Source: a virus. From it: a stretch of DNA of 49,576 nt. The notes beneath the pieces are model-generated. The model saw only the letters and a program-made list of their open reading frames with translations, was not told the DNA's origin and did no database searches. The stretch is from positions 1-49,576 of IMG/VR virus record IMGVR_UViG_3300025832_000013. The stretch is one strand, 5' to 3'. Shown one piece after another: positions 6,611 through 15,500 of the stretch (the stretch's first letter is position 1; the number at the start of each line of letters is the position of its first letter). Both the position numbers and the translations under genes were made by a program.

Positions 6611-7407
6611 TTAATAAAAAGTTTTTAAGCAAAAGCCCGTTAACAAGCCACGGAGGCCCTCATGATTATCAACCTAATGTAACTGCTAATACTAAAGCTT
6701 TTTTAACATCTAGTGATATGAAGAAAAAAATGTTAGAAGCTAGAAAACCAGAAGTAAGTTTAACTAAAACTTTGTTGTCAACCGCAGATAACATAGCTAA
6801 AAGCTTGACGCCGGTAGGTGTAGTACAAGATTTATATGATTCCGCAAAAGATATATATAGTGATTATCAAAAAGGAGATTATAAAACTTTAGGAAAAAAA
6901 GCTGCCACAGAGGTTAGTTTAGCTTTATTACCTTATGGAGTAGGTAAAGTTGCTAAAAAAGTTAAACCTTTAGCAAAAGCTATAAAAAAGAATATAAACA
7001 CTAAAGCTACTGCAAGCGGCTACAAGCCTGCAATACTTGAAGGTATAGGTCCAAGGGCTTTAAAAAACGACGGCACGCTCAAGAGAGGCGTTAATGAAGC
7101 TGGGTTTGATGATTTTAAAAATACTGGTCTTGTTAGAGAAAAGCAAGGTGGAGTAACTAATAAATCTGGAGCTTTTGATTTAGGATATAAATTTGAAAAC
7201 CAAACATTTTTTAGTCCAAATCTAAACACTGTTAAAAGAAGTTATTATGAGCCAGGTGGTGTTATATACAATTTAATAAATCCAAACATTAAATTTAAGC
7301 AAAGTAGAAAGTTTCCAGGCTCTAAGTTTACTACAGATAAACTATACTCAAAAGACGTTGATACATATGTAAATCGTGGGGACATTCTTGGTTTTAGAAA
7401 ACAATAA
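6604..7407 (+). CDS. Hypothetical protein (267 aa)
   Basis: The N-terminal ~130 residues are helical and Lys/Ala-rich, with a short Ala/Leu/Val stretch at about 100-118 (ATEVSLALLPYGVGKVAKK). The C-terminal ~125 residues look like a separate alpha/beta domain with conserved-type positions RALKNDGTLKRGVNEAGF, FFSPNL, YYEPGGVIYNLINP and YVNRGDILGF. The architecture recalls polymorphic-toxin or ADP-ribosyltransferase-like proteins, where a C-terminal domain follows a helical carrier, but no catalytic set is clear and I do not assign it. The ATG at 6604 is chosen because the upstream copy at 6577 is closed after five codons. It lies two bases before the amidase gene. Confidence 0.65.
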   Translation: MSFNKKFLSKSPLTSHGGPHDYQPNVTANTKAFLTSSDMKKKMLEARKPEVSLTKTLLSTADNIAKSLTPVGVVQDLYDSAKDIYSDYQKGDYKTLGKKAATEVSLALLPYGVGKVAKKVKPLAKAIKKNINTKATASGYKPAILEGIGPRALKNDGTLKRGVNEAGFDDFKNTGLVREKQGGVTNKSGAFDLGYKFENQTFFSPNLNTVKRSYYEPGGVIYNLINPNIKFKQSRKFPGSKFTTDKLYSKDVDTYVNRGDILGFRKQ

Positions 7408-7409
7408 AT

Positions 7410-7823
7410 ATGAGAAGTATAAACGAAATTATAGTACATTGCTCTGCTACAAGAGAAGGTCAACACATACCTGTTGAAACTATTAAGAAGTGGCACGTAG
7501 AAGGTAGAGGTTGGTCAGACATAGGCTATCATTTTTATATAGAACTGGACGGCACTATTAAAAAAGGTAGAGATATAGATAAAACCGGGGCTCATACGAA
7601 GGGGCACAATAAAAATTCTATAGGAATTTGTTATTGCGGAGGTGTAGAAAGCGATGGTAAGACGCCAAAGGATACTAGAACACCAAAACAAAAAGAAAGT
7701 TTGTTACACGTCCTTAAAACATTAATGGCGATGTTTCCACTTGCTACTATTTATTCACACAATGAGTTTGCTAACAAAGCATGCCCATCATTTGATGCCA
7801 CTAATGAATATGAAAATCTCTGA
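7410..7823 (+). CDS. N-acetylmuramoyl-L-alanine amidase (endolysin, T7 lysozyme-like)
   Basis: The enzyme cuts the amide bond between MurNAc and L-Ala of peptidoglycan and releases progeny at lysis. It belongs to the Amidase_2/PGRP fold. The zinc ligands are visible: H10 (IIVHCSAT), H117 (YSHNEF) and C125 (KACPSF). Y40 (GYHFY) and K123 match the T7 lysozyme catalytic Tyr46 and Lys128, and the H117-K123-C125 spacing is identical to T7 H122-K128-C130. At 137 residues it is a minimal single domain with no signal peptide, so it needs a holin. The spanin-like gene overlaps its 3' end. Confidence 0.93.
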   Translation: MRSINEIIVHCSATREGQHIPVETIKKWHVEGRGWSDIGYHFYIELDGTIKKGRDIDKTGAHTKGHNKNSIGICYCGGVESDGKTPKDTRTPKQKESLLHVLKTLMAMFPLATIYSHNEFANKACPSFDATNEYENL

Positions 7824-8214
7824 ATCAACTGAATTTAAAATAGATTTAAAAACTGTAATTGGAATAATAATGCTAACTACAACTTTAGTTGGTATGTATT
7901 ATACTTTAGAAAAAGATATACAGCTAGCTAAGACTTTACCACCTAATGAAGTTACTCGTTTAGAATATGAGTTAAAAGAGGAGTGGAACGAGAAAATGAT
8001 TATGCAGTTAAAGGATCAAGTTGAAGTATTAGAGGAAACAACTGACATATTAAAAGAAGAGATTAAAATAACATCAGCTATGATACAAGATGGTACTGAA
8101 GCTGACGCTATGTTAGATGAGCTTAATGATAAGCTAGAAGAATTAAAGAAAAGAAAACCTAAAACAACTGTAATAGTTAAAGAGGTTGAAGTTAGTAAAA
8201 AGCGTAAGTGGTAA
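7810..8214 (+). CDS. Rz/i-spanin-like membrane-anchored coiled-coil protein (134 aa)
   Basis: The reading frame is open from 7741, but I prefer the ATG at 7810 (MKISESTEF) because the upstream residues only mirror the amidase gene in another frame; 7795 and 7804 are alternatives. There is one membrane segment (VIGIIMLTTTLVGMYYTL, about residues 16-33). A long charged coiled coil (about 45-115) and a basic tail ending KKRKW follow. This N-anchor plus coiled-coil layout next to an endolysin is that of an inner-membrane spanin, which helps disrupt the outer membrane of Gram-negative hosts. No outer-membrane lipoprotein partner is visible nearby. It overlaps the amidase by 14 bp. Confidence 0.6.
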   Translation: MKISESTEFKIDLKTVIGIIMLTTTLVGMYYTLEKDIQLAKTLPPNEVTRLEYELKEEWNEKMIMQLKDQVEVLEETTDILKEEIKITSAMIQDGTEADAMLDELNDKLEELKKRKPKTTVIVKEVEVSKKRKW

Positions 8215-8357
8215 TGGGAAAAATATCAGGACCTTGTAAGACAGCAGCAAAAAGAAAATTTAAAGTATGGCCAAGCGCTTATGCTAGTGGCTGGGGAGTT
8301 AGATGTACTAAAGCTGGTGGACCAAGTAAAATGGGTAAAAGTAAAAACAAAAAGTAA
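8214..8357 (+). CDS. Small basic WPSAYASG-motif protein (47 aa)
   Basis: The start is TAATG-coupled to the previous stop, and the stop overlaps the next ATG in the same way. The motif KFKVWPSAYASGWGVRCTK (about residues 15-33), with two cysteines in the protein, is one I associate with small uncharacterised proteins of marine phages and large viruses (DUF5872-like; family name from memory, not checked). Lysine-rich tail, no membrane segment. Function unknown. Its size and charge suggest nucleic-acid or virion association. Confidence 0.7.
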   Translation: MGKISGPCKTAAKRKFKVWPSAYASGWGVRCTKAGGPSKMGKSKNKK

Positions 8358-8623
8358 TGGCTAAGACTAAAGGTGGTGGAACTAAAAAAGTTTGTTTACC
8401 TGCTGCTAAAGTAAGGTCAATGAGTAAAGCAGAGCGTGACAAAGTTGTAAGAGCCAAGCGTTCAGCTGCTAGTAAAGGTAAGTATAAAAGATCTAGTAAA
8501 TCAAATGTTAAAGGCGCAAGAAAAAAAGGTGCTACACTTCGTGATTGGTTTGAAAAAGAAAACTGGATTAATGTAGCTACAGGTAGACCTTGTGGTGAAT
8601 CAACTAAAAAGAAAAAGAAGTAA
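8357..8623 (+). CDS. Small Lys/Ser-rich protein with WF-PCG motif (88 aa)
   Basis: Very basic protein with Lys/Ser/Ala-rich residues 1-60. A C-terminal motif TLRDWFEKENWINVATGRPC continues with GE and a lysine run. The WF...W...G.PCG pattern recurs in small marine phage proteins, often together with the WPSAYASG type found in the preceding gene, but I know of no assigned function. TAATG overlaps on both sides tie it to its neighbours. DNA binding is plausible on charge alone. Confidence 0.7.
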   Translation: MAKTKGGGTKKVCLPAAKVRSMSKAERDKVVRAKRSAASKGKYKRSSKSNVKGARKKGATLRDWFEKENWINVATGRPCGESTKKKKK

Positions 8624-8892
8624 TGGCTGTAGATAAAAAGACTTTAAAATGTAACAAACCTAAAAGAACTAGTGGTCACAAGACTAAGTCACATATTGTA
8701 AAAGCTTGTTCAGGTGGTAAAGAAAAGATTATTAGGTTTGGACAGCAAGGTGTTACAACTGCTGGTAAACCAAAGAAAAACGAATCAGCTAAGCAAAAAG
8801 CAAGAAGAAAGTCTTTTAAAGCTAGACACGCTAAAAATATTGCTAAAGGTAAAATGTCAGCTGCTTATTGGGCAGATAAAGTAAAATGGTAA
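8623..8892 (+). CDS. Small basic protein with conserved AAYWADKVKW end (89 aa)
   Basis: Two conserved-looking blocks are visible: CNKPKRTSGHKTKSHIVKAC (residues 9-28), with two cysteines, and a C-terminal KARHAKNIAKGKMSAAYWAD continuing KVKW. I recall this end motif from many marine phage proteins of unknown function. It is the third of four tiny Lys-rich genes in this stretch (8214-8892, then 9238-9360). The start overlaps the previous stop (TAATG). There is no membrane segment. A role in DNA compaction or as a minor virion component is a guess. Confidence 0.7.
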   Translation: MAVDKKTLKCNKPKRTSGHKTKSHIVKACSGGKEKIIRFGQQGVTTAGKPKKNESAKQKARRKSFKARHAKNIAKGKMSAAYWADKVKW

Positions 8893-8893
8893 T

Positions 8894-9232
8894 ATGGGTT
8901 TTAAACTAAAGCCAAGTCCACCTTGGTACAATAAAGATTTAATGAATACTCCTATATATTTTGTAAAGGAAGAAGATGGTGTTTTAGGTAGAACTAATAT
9001 GAATTGTTCTATTACTATTAACGATAAGGTAAAAGGCCAAAAGCAGATTAAAGAAATTATAGATCATGAGATGGTTCACGTTAAACAAATAAAAGACGGT
9101 AGACTAGCTTATGATGATAAAAACATTTACCATAGAAAAAATGGTAAAGGTAAATGGAAAATTAAAAAAAGAAGTAAACAAGTTGATGGTTCCCCAATTA
9201 ACTGGTGGGAAGCTGAGGCTTATAAAAAATAA
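8894..9232 (+). CDS. Minimal HExxH zinc metallopeptidase-like protein (112 aa)
   Basis: The helix EIIDHEMVHVKQIKDGR contains the zincin motif H58-E59-x-x-H62. NWWEAEAYKK near the C-terminus supplies a candidate third ligand (E106 or E108) in the spacing expected of small gluzincin-like proteases. Y80/H80-region residues are polar, and Trp/Tyr flank the last helix. The protein is soluble without signal peptide. It sits between tiny basic proteins and the holin, so it could act in virion maturation, on host proteins or on the cell wall. The substrate cannot be told from the sequence. It starts two bases after the previous stop. Confidence 0.75.
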   Translation: MGFKLKPSPPWYNKDLMNTPIYFVKEEDGVLGRTNMNCSITINDKVKGQKQIKEIIDHEMVHVKQIKDGRLAYDDKNIYHRKNGKGKWKIKKRSKQVDGSPINWWEAEAYKK

Positions 9233-9237
9233 AAGCT

Positions 9238-9360
9238 ATGGCATATTCAAGTAAAAAAGCAGCAACTAAAAAATCCGGATATATTAAATCTGGTTTAAAT
9301 ATGAAAGCTCCGCTTTTGTTAAAAAAATGCGGATCTAAAAGATACGGAAATAATAGATAA
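9238..9360 (+). CDS. Very small basic protein (40 aa)
   Basis: ATG at 9238 opens a 40-codon frame (begins MAYSSKKAATKKSGY, ends SKRYGNNR) whose stop overlaps the next ATG (TAATG at 9358-9362). This overlap and the spacing of five bases from the previous gene support a real gene. It is Lys/Ser/Gly-rich with one cysteine and resembles its tiny neighbours in composition. Function unknown. Confidence 0.55.
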   Translation: MAYSSKKAATKKSGYIKSGLNMKAPLLLKKCGSKRYGNNR

Positions 9361-9812
9361 TGTCTGAAAATAAAAAATTTAATGAAACTAAAATAGGGGC
9401 TTTTCTAGCAAGCAAAGCTCCTAAAGTGTTACAAGCTTTAGGTGACGTGCTTCCTAATCAAGGAACACTAGGTGTAGTAAAAAATCTTATAACAAGTGAT
9501 ACTAAGATTAAAGCTGTTGACAAAGAACAAGCATTAAAACTTATAGAGCAAGATCTTCAAGAATTAAAGGAAGTATCTAGTAGATGGAGAGCTGATATGA
9601 AATCAGATTCATGGTTAAGTAAAAACACCCGTCCATTAGCTTTAGTATTTTTAACAGTATCTGCAGTTTTCATGATGGCTGTAGATTCATTTCATTTACA
9701 ATTTGATGTAGATGAATCATGGATAAACTTATTAAAAACTTTACTGGTAACAGTATATGTAGCATACTTTGGATCAAGAGGTGCTGAAAAAATTACAAAA
9801 ATAAATAAATAA
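9360..9812 (+). CDS. Holin of the 3TM superfamily type (150 aa)
   Basis: The layout matches the GTA/phage 3TM holin family: a helical cytoplasmic N-terminus (1-70), the signature SRWRADMKSDSWLSKNTRP (about 73-91), then hydrophobic segments LALVFLTVSAVFMMAVDSF (about 92-110) and INLLKTLLVTVYVAYFGSRG (about 122-141), with a charged end. The family makes membrane lesions that let the amidase reach the cell wall. The start is coupled to the preceding stop by TAATG. It lies about 1.5 kb downstream of the amidase, so the lysis cassette is interrupted by small basic genes. Confidence 0.8.
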   Translation: MSENKKFNETKIGAFLASKAPKVLQALGDVLPNQGTLGVVKNLITSDTKIKAVDKEQALKLIEQDLQELKEVSSRWRADMKSDSWLSKNTRPLALVFLTVSAVFMMAVDSFHLQFDVDESWINLLKTLLVTVYVAYFGSRGAEKITKINK

Positions 9813-9818
9813 AACAAT

Positions 9819-10097
9819 ATGTCAAAAGGAGTACAAGGAAATTTTGCAGCTCAAGTAAGAGTTTTTGCTCATGACGCTGTAAGCTTAAATCCACTTAATA
9901 ATAATCAAATAGCAGGAACAAGTGATAGAGGCGTTTGTCTTTACATAGGTGGACAAGGCGATGTTGAAGTAAAAATGGAAGGTAGTTCAACTTCAGTAGT
10001 ATTTAAAAATGTTTCAGCTGGAACTTTTTTACCTATATTAGTAACTCATGTACTACCAGGAAGCACTACTGCTACTGAAATTTTAGCATTATACTAG
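9819..10097 (+). CDS. Small virion surface or structural protein (92 aa)
   Basis: This all-beta small protein contains RGVCLYIGGQGDVEVKMEG, then VVFKNVSAGTFLPILVTHVL and a final TTATEILALY. I recognise this pattern from many marine phage genomes, where it lies among fibre or head genes and is listed as structural or hypothetical. It has no membrane segment or enzyme motif. It starts six bases after the holin and heads the fibre/LamG block. Its exact role (spike, decoration or joint) cannot be told. Confidence 0.7.
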   Translation: MSKGVQGNFAAQVRVFAHDAVSLNPLNNNQIAGTSDRGVCLYIGGQGDVEVKMEGSSTSVVFKNVSAGTFLPILVTHVLPGSTTATEILALY

Positions 10098-10100
10098 AAT

Positions 10101-10253
10101 ATGTGGTTAGGCATAGGTTATACAATTCCTCAACGTGGAGACAGAAATTTACATATACCTGTAGAAGATGGTTTTATTATATCTGAAATTGGAGATTTAA
10201 TATTACTTACTGAAAATGGTAATGATCAAATGGTAACTGAACCTACTCCTTAA
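10101..10253 (+). CDS. Small acidic protein (50 aa)
   Basis: ATG at 10101 starts three bases after the previous stop and runs 50 codons to TAA 10251-10253. The protein looks beta-rich and acidic (IPVEDGFIISEIGDLILLTE) and differs strongly from the basic small proteins upstream. It fills an otherwise empty gap between two structural genes with close spacing, which supports it being real. It is likely a minor structural component, but I do not recognise it. Confidence 0.55.
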   Translation: MWLGIGYTIPQRGDRNLHIPVEDGFIISEIGDLILLTENGNDQMVTEPTP

Positions 10254-10264
10254 AAAACAAAATA

Positions 10265-11824
10265 ATGGCAAATATAAAATTTTCACAATTTACAAATCAA
10301 GCAGCTGCTGATACTACTTATTTAGTAGGTTATGATGGAACTGATAATACTAATTACACTAAGGCTCAGATTAAAACCTGGCTTACTACAGGTAGCAATG
10401 CAATACCTACGCTATATTCAGCAGATGGAGATTTAACTAGCGCTAGAACTATTACCATGGATGGTAATACTTTGTCCATGGCTCAAGCTTCTGGCAATAC
10501 AGTTACTTTCTCAGGGTCTAACAATTCAGGTATGGCTATAACTGGAGGTAATAATTATATTGTTTCTTTCAATGGTACTTACGCTATTAGTTCTATAGCG
10601 ACAAACACTTCTGACGCTATAGTACTTAGAACCAGCGCGGCTGTTGGTGCAGATACATCTATATTAATAGATTCAAGATCTCCAGGAGCTAATGCTGATC
10701 TTCATTTAAAAACTGCTACAAAACTTAAAATAGATTTACCTGTTGCTGCAACTGTTGGTTATGTATTAAAAGCAGATGATATTGCTGGTAATGTGTCTTG
10801 GGCTGCTGAAACAGACAATAATACAACTTATGATTTAACAGCTCCAAGCGTTGGAACTTTAAGGTTAACAGGTAGTGATTCAACAACAGATGATGTAAGC
10901 ATTAGTGGTGGTACTGGCATAAATATAACTCAAAATGCTGCTAACAATATTAATATTGTAAACAGCGCTCCTAATCAAGCCACACCAGCTGCTAACGATG
11001 GTTCACCATCAACGGGTCAATTACAATATAATGACGGATCTAATGGCTTTGCAGCTACATCTGATATGGTTTATACAACTGATCAGTTAAAAGTTCAAAA
11101 CACTCTTTATTTAGATGGTAACAATGCTAATGCTGGAATCGTAAAACTAGGTTGTGAAGCTGCTGGAGCATCTCATTATGTAGGTTTAGAAGGTCCAACA
11201 CATGGTGGAGCTAATGCTTATATTATAAAATTTCCAGATGCAACACCTACAGCTAATCAAATATTAAAAGTTAATACAGTAGTTAGTAGCACTGCCAATA
11301 TGATATGGGCAGCTGATACAGATACTAATACAAATATAGCTAACACAGATTTAACCTTAGGTGCTTCAAGAACTTTAGGTTTAGGTGCAGATCAAAATTT
11401 AACATTTACTGGTTCTGGAACTTCTAAAGTAACATTTAGTAATTTAGGTGGAGTTGAAATAGCTAGAGATTTAACTGTTCAGAAAAACGTAATAATACAA
11501 GGTCAAGGTTATTCAGAGTTACATACAGGTGTGACAACTGCAACTTTTGATTGGAATTCAGGTAATGTTCAATCAACAACTCTTGGTGCTGGCACAGTAG
11601 CTTTTGCACCAACAAATCCTAAAGCTGGAGCAACATATATAATTTCAATAGCACAAACAGGTACTGCTGTAATTAACTGGAGTACTTACGTGAAATGGCC
11701 ATCAACTGGAGAGCCTACATTAAGCGGTAATGCTAAGACAGATGTAGTTACTTTAATATGTTATGACGATTCTACAACTAACGGTTTATATTACGGATCT
11801 GCTACACTAGGTTTTACATCATAA
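10265..11824 (+). CDS. Fibre-like virion protein (519 aa)
   Basis: Gly/Ser/Thr/Asn-rich beta-repeat protein. The N-terminus (MANIKFSQFTNQ, then TTYLVGYDGTDNTNYTKAQI) resembles that of the 394-aa protein at 1576 and may attach both to the virion. The middle holds repeats such as TPAANDGSPSTGQLQYNDG and FPDATPTANQILKVN. The C-terminal ~100 residues (YSELHTGVTTATFDWNSGN ... GATYIISIAQTGTAVINW) form a terminal domain widely seen in marine phage fibres. No enzyme motif. Probably a surface or receptor-contacting fibre placed before the LamG proteins. Confidence 0.75.
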   Translation: MANIKFSQFTNQAAADTTYLVGYDGTDNTNYTKAQIKTWLTTGSNAIPTLYSADGDLTSARTITMDGNTLSMAQASGNTVTFSGSNNSGMAITGGNNYIVSFNGTYAISSIATNTSDAIVLRTSAAVGADTSILIDSRSPGANADLHLKTATKLKIDLPVAATVGYVLKADDIAGNVSWAAETDNNTTYDLTAPSVGTLRLTGSDSTTDDVSISGGTGINITQNAANNINIVNSAPNQATPAANDGSPSTGQLQYNDGSNGFAATSDMVYTTDQLKVQNTLYLDGNNANAGIVKLGCEAAGASHYVGLEGPTHGGANAYIIKFPDATPTANQILKVNTVVSSTANMIWAADTDTNTNIANTDLTLGASRTLGLGADQNLTFTGSGTSKVTFSNLGGVEIARDLTVQKNVIIQGQGYSELHTGVTTATFDWNSGNVQSTTLGAGTVAFAPTNPKAGATYIISIAQTGTAVINWSTYVKWPSTGEPTLSGNAKTDVVTLICYDDSTTNGLYYGSATLGFTS

Positions 11825-11842
11825 ATTAAAACATAATAATAT

Positions 11843-12523
11843 ATGTTTCCATTTCCTTTTAGTTTTTTATCAGGCGTTGCGCCAGACGTACCAGTAGAGC
11901 AAATAGCTAATGCGGAAGCTATGTCATTTAATGGGACAGATGCTTATATAGATGCTGGAGATTTCTCTTCTATTATAGGTGAAAAAGTATCTATTTCAAT
12001 GTGGTTTAAAACAACTTCTACTTTTAGTTCTAATGAAGATTTATTATCATTTGGCACTCAAATTCCAAGTGTTGCTGTTGCTACACAAAGAGTATTTTTT
12101 ACTTCAGGAAGTGGTGGTGTTTTAGTGGCAAGTATAAACAATGGCGTAGGTGGATTTGCAACTACCTCCTACAGTGGACTAAATGATGGCAACTGGCATC
12201 ACTTAGTATGTATATGGGAAGGTGGCACTGTTACTAACGGAATAAAAATATATGTAGACGGTAGTTTAGCTTCACAAGTTAATTCTACACAAAGCTTAAC
12301 ATCTGCAGTTCAATTTGTTATAGGTGAAAATTTATACTATGACACCAACTTCAATGGCTCAATTGACGAAGTAGCAATTTTTAATACAGCATTATCACCT
12401 GAAAAAATCACACAAATATACGACGCTACAGCGTTAGTAGATGGTATACCACAAACAGCAAACTTATTTACAGGGGGATTAGATTCCTCTCTTGTATATT
12501 GGAACCGAATGGGAGATAGTTAA
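11843..12523 (+). CDS. Single LamG-domain surface protein (226 aa)
   Basis: One concanavalin-A-like LamG domain is visible: AMSFNGTDAYIDAGDF (about 28-43), VSISMWFKTT, NWHHLVCIWEGG, IKIYVDGSLAS and IDEVAIFNTALSPEKI. Such beta-sandwich domains bind carbohydrates or proteins and are usually displayed outside cells or virions. The protein ends with LVYWNRMGDS, an ending closely matched by its 1422-aa neighbour (AWYRMGD). A short hydrophobic start MFPFPFSFLSGVA is not a convincing signal peptide. This is the smallest of three adjacent LamG genes that probably arose by duplication. Confidence 0.85.
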   Translation: MFPFPFSFLSGVAPDVPVEQIANAEAMSFNGTDAYIDAGDFSSIIGEKVSISMWFKTTSTFSSNEDLLSFGTQIPSVAVATQRVFFTSGSGGVLVASINNGVGGFATTSYSGLNDGNWHHLVCIWEGGTVTNGIKIYVDGSLASQVNSTQSLTSAVQFVIGENLYYDTNFNGSIDEVAIFNTALSPEKITQIYDATALVDGIPQTANLFTGGLDSSLVYWNRMGDS

Positions 12524-12533
12524 ATTATAGAAT

Positions 12534-15500
12534 ATGTCAGCAAAGTATAAAAGTCCAAGTTTTTTATTACCTAACGAGTTAAATACCTCAGCTAACACAG
12601 CTAATGATACTGGTATCAATAGTTTGTATTCTATGGATTTTGGTGGAGCAGGATCATCTCAAAAAATAGATGTAGGTATATTACCAATGAATGGAGACGC
12701 GGAGTATTCTATTTCAATATGGTTTTATTACTTTAAACCTGGTGGTTCAGTGCCTGCAATGCAAATGTTTGGTAATAGAGATACTTCAAATAGTTATAAA
12801 GGCGTAGGGTTTGAGTTTGGAAATGCTGTGGCTGGTGGTGGTGTTCCAGTGTCATATTTTTATTTTAACTCAACCGCTGGAAGTGGAGCAGCAAGTATTA
12901 CTATTCCAGCAGGAACTTTTAATGCAAACGCTTGGAATCATTTATGTATAACTAAAGATTTAACAACAGTTAATGCTTATGTTAATAATCAAAGTCCTAT
13001 TTCTGTTTCTTCAACAAAAGTTTTTAGTTCTACAGCAAGTTTTAAAATTGGAACGGATGTTAATTTATATTATAATAATAAAATAGACGAAGTAGCTATA
13101 TTTAACAGAGCTTTAGACTCTACTGAAATAAGTTCATTATGGAATAATGGATCTCCATCTAACTTAATGGCTTCAAATTTAAATCCTTTAGCTTATTATC
13201 CATTAGGTGAGCAAGCACAGATGCAAGGTTACTTAGGCAATGAAGCAAGTAGTGAGTGGCAATTTCCAAATGGTGTATTGCAAGATTATGTAATGGATTT
13301 TGATGGGGCAGATGATATAGATACTAAACTAACTATTGATTCTACTTATTCTGCTTTAACAATTAGTGCTTGGGTTAATTTTAATAATTTAACTAGTTTT
13401 AGTGCTGTTTTAGGTCAATGGAGAAATAATTCTTTTCCAAATTCAACAGTTTTATTATATCTTGATAATACAAGTAAAATACAAGTTTTATTTAGTTCTG
13501 GAAGTAATTATGTTAGAGCTGGTCTAAATACCACTCTTCAAACAAATAGATGGTATAATTTAATAGTTTTATGGGATGGATCTACAGTAAAACTATATAT
13601 TGATGGATCTGTTCAATCAACAACAGGATCATTATCTTCTTTAAATAATTCAGATGTTACGTTAAAAATAGGATGTTATAATAACCAAACTGGAAATGGA
13701 ACTACAAATAATATAGATGGACAAATCTCTAATGTAGCTATATGGAATACAGATCAATCAACTAATATAGCCAACATCTATAACAACGGCTCTCCTCAAA
13801 CATCTTATACAGTTACTCCACAAAACTGGTGGAAACTAAATGCAACTTCTGTTTATACGCCTAGTGCACCTAATTATACAACAGCTTTAGATTTTGGAGG
13901 TTCTCAAAGTGTTGATACTAATTATACTGGTTTAGACGGTTTATCTAAAGCCACTATATCATTATGGGTAAAACCTGATGTCGCTTCAGCTAACGGTACA
14001 ATATTTAACGCTAGAGATGGCAGTGCTGTAGGAATGAATTGTCAATTTTTCACTAGTAAAACTTATTTATATTTTACTGGATCAATTAATGTTATTTCAG
14101 CTAATTACACCCCTCCATTTTCTGATAATTTATGGGCAAATTTAGTAATTGTTTTTGATGGAACTTTAACAGGAAACGACAGAATAAAATTATATGCAAA
14201 TGGTGAAACTAAAGTAATTGACACTTACAACGGTACAATACCGGCTGTTCTACCTACAAGTTCAACTTCGCTTAAAATAGCTGAAAGTTTCAATGGTCAA
14301 GTATCAAATTTTGCAATATTTAACTCAGCTTTAACATCTTCACAAGTTTCAACTTTATTTAATTTTGGTACTCCAGAAACTAATATATCTTTCTCTCCTC
14401 AAGCTTGGTGGAAACTAGATAATACAACAACTGGAATACAAGATAGCTCAGGTAATGGAAATAATGGAACTAATAATGGTGCCACAGACATCTCCTCTGG
14501 AGTGGCTGTCACCCCGTCTTGGAAAATACCAAATGCACTTACTATTCCAACTATAAATTATACAACAGCTTTAGATTTCCCTGGTTCAAGTGACTATATT
14601 GATTATGGTAATCCATCTAACTTAAACATAGATGAAAATATAACAGTATCTGCTTGGTTTAAAAATAATGGCACTACAGGACAACAAATTATTTCAAAAG
14701 GAGTTTATACTGGAGAAACTGGAAGTGGTTTTCCTTACGAAATTCAAGTTCGGTCAAACGGTGGGATTGCTTGGCAATATTATGGCACTAATACTCAAGG
14801 CTCTACTTCAGGAAGAAGAGTTTATATACTTTCACCTACTACTGGTGCATCTGCTGTAGATTATAGAGATAACACTTGGCACCACGTGGTTGGAACTAAA
14901 AATGGCGTAAACTCTAAGCTATATATAGATGGCGTTTTAATAACAGATGTTTCCGGAGGAGGATCAGAAAGAGATTATATGGTTACTAATACTTCTCCAG
15001 TTAGAATAGGCGCTAATTCTAGTGGTACCGGAGAATTTACAGGAGAAATATCTAATGTTGCAATATGGGATTCAGCTTTAACAGATGGAGGAGTATCTGT
15101 AGGTAGTGTAGCTGGAGGCCAAATAGCAGGGCTGTATAACTCTGGTCAACCTCAAACTTCTATGTCTTATTCTCCTTTATCTTGGTGGAAGTTGGATAAT
15201 GTAACAACTGGTATTCAAGATTCAGGATCAGCTTCAAATAATGGAACTATAGTCGGTCAAGTAACTAAAGCAACTTCAGATGTTACTTCACCTGGTTTTA
15301 ATATCCCAGTAAATGGAGTAAGTACAACTTTACCAAGTACAGCTTTACAACAAAGTGATTTACAATTTGATTCACCTTATAGTAACTATAGTTTAAGTTT
15401 TGATGGAACAGGAGACAATATAAATGTTGGAAATATTCAAAGTTTGCAAGGTTCTTCTAATTTTAGTATTTCAGCTTGGATAAATTTAAGTGCTAGTTTT

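Noticed and set aside
7741-7809. Longer N-terminus for the spanin-like protein
   Set aside because: The extra residues only reflect the second frame of the amidase zinc-ligand region; the shorter start at 7810 puts the membrane segment near the N-terminus as expected.
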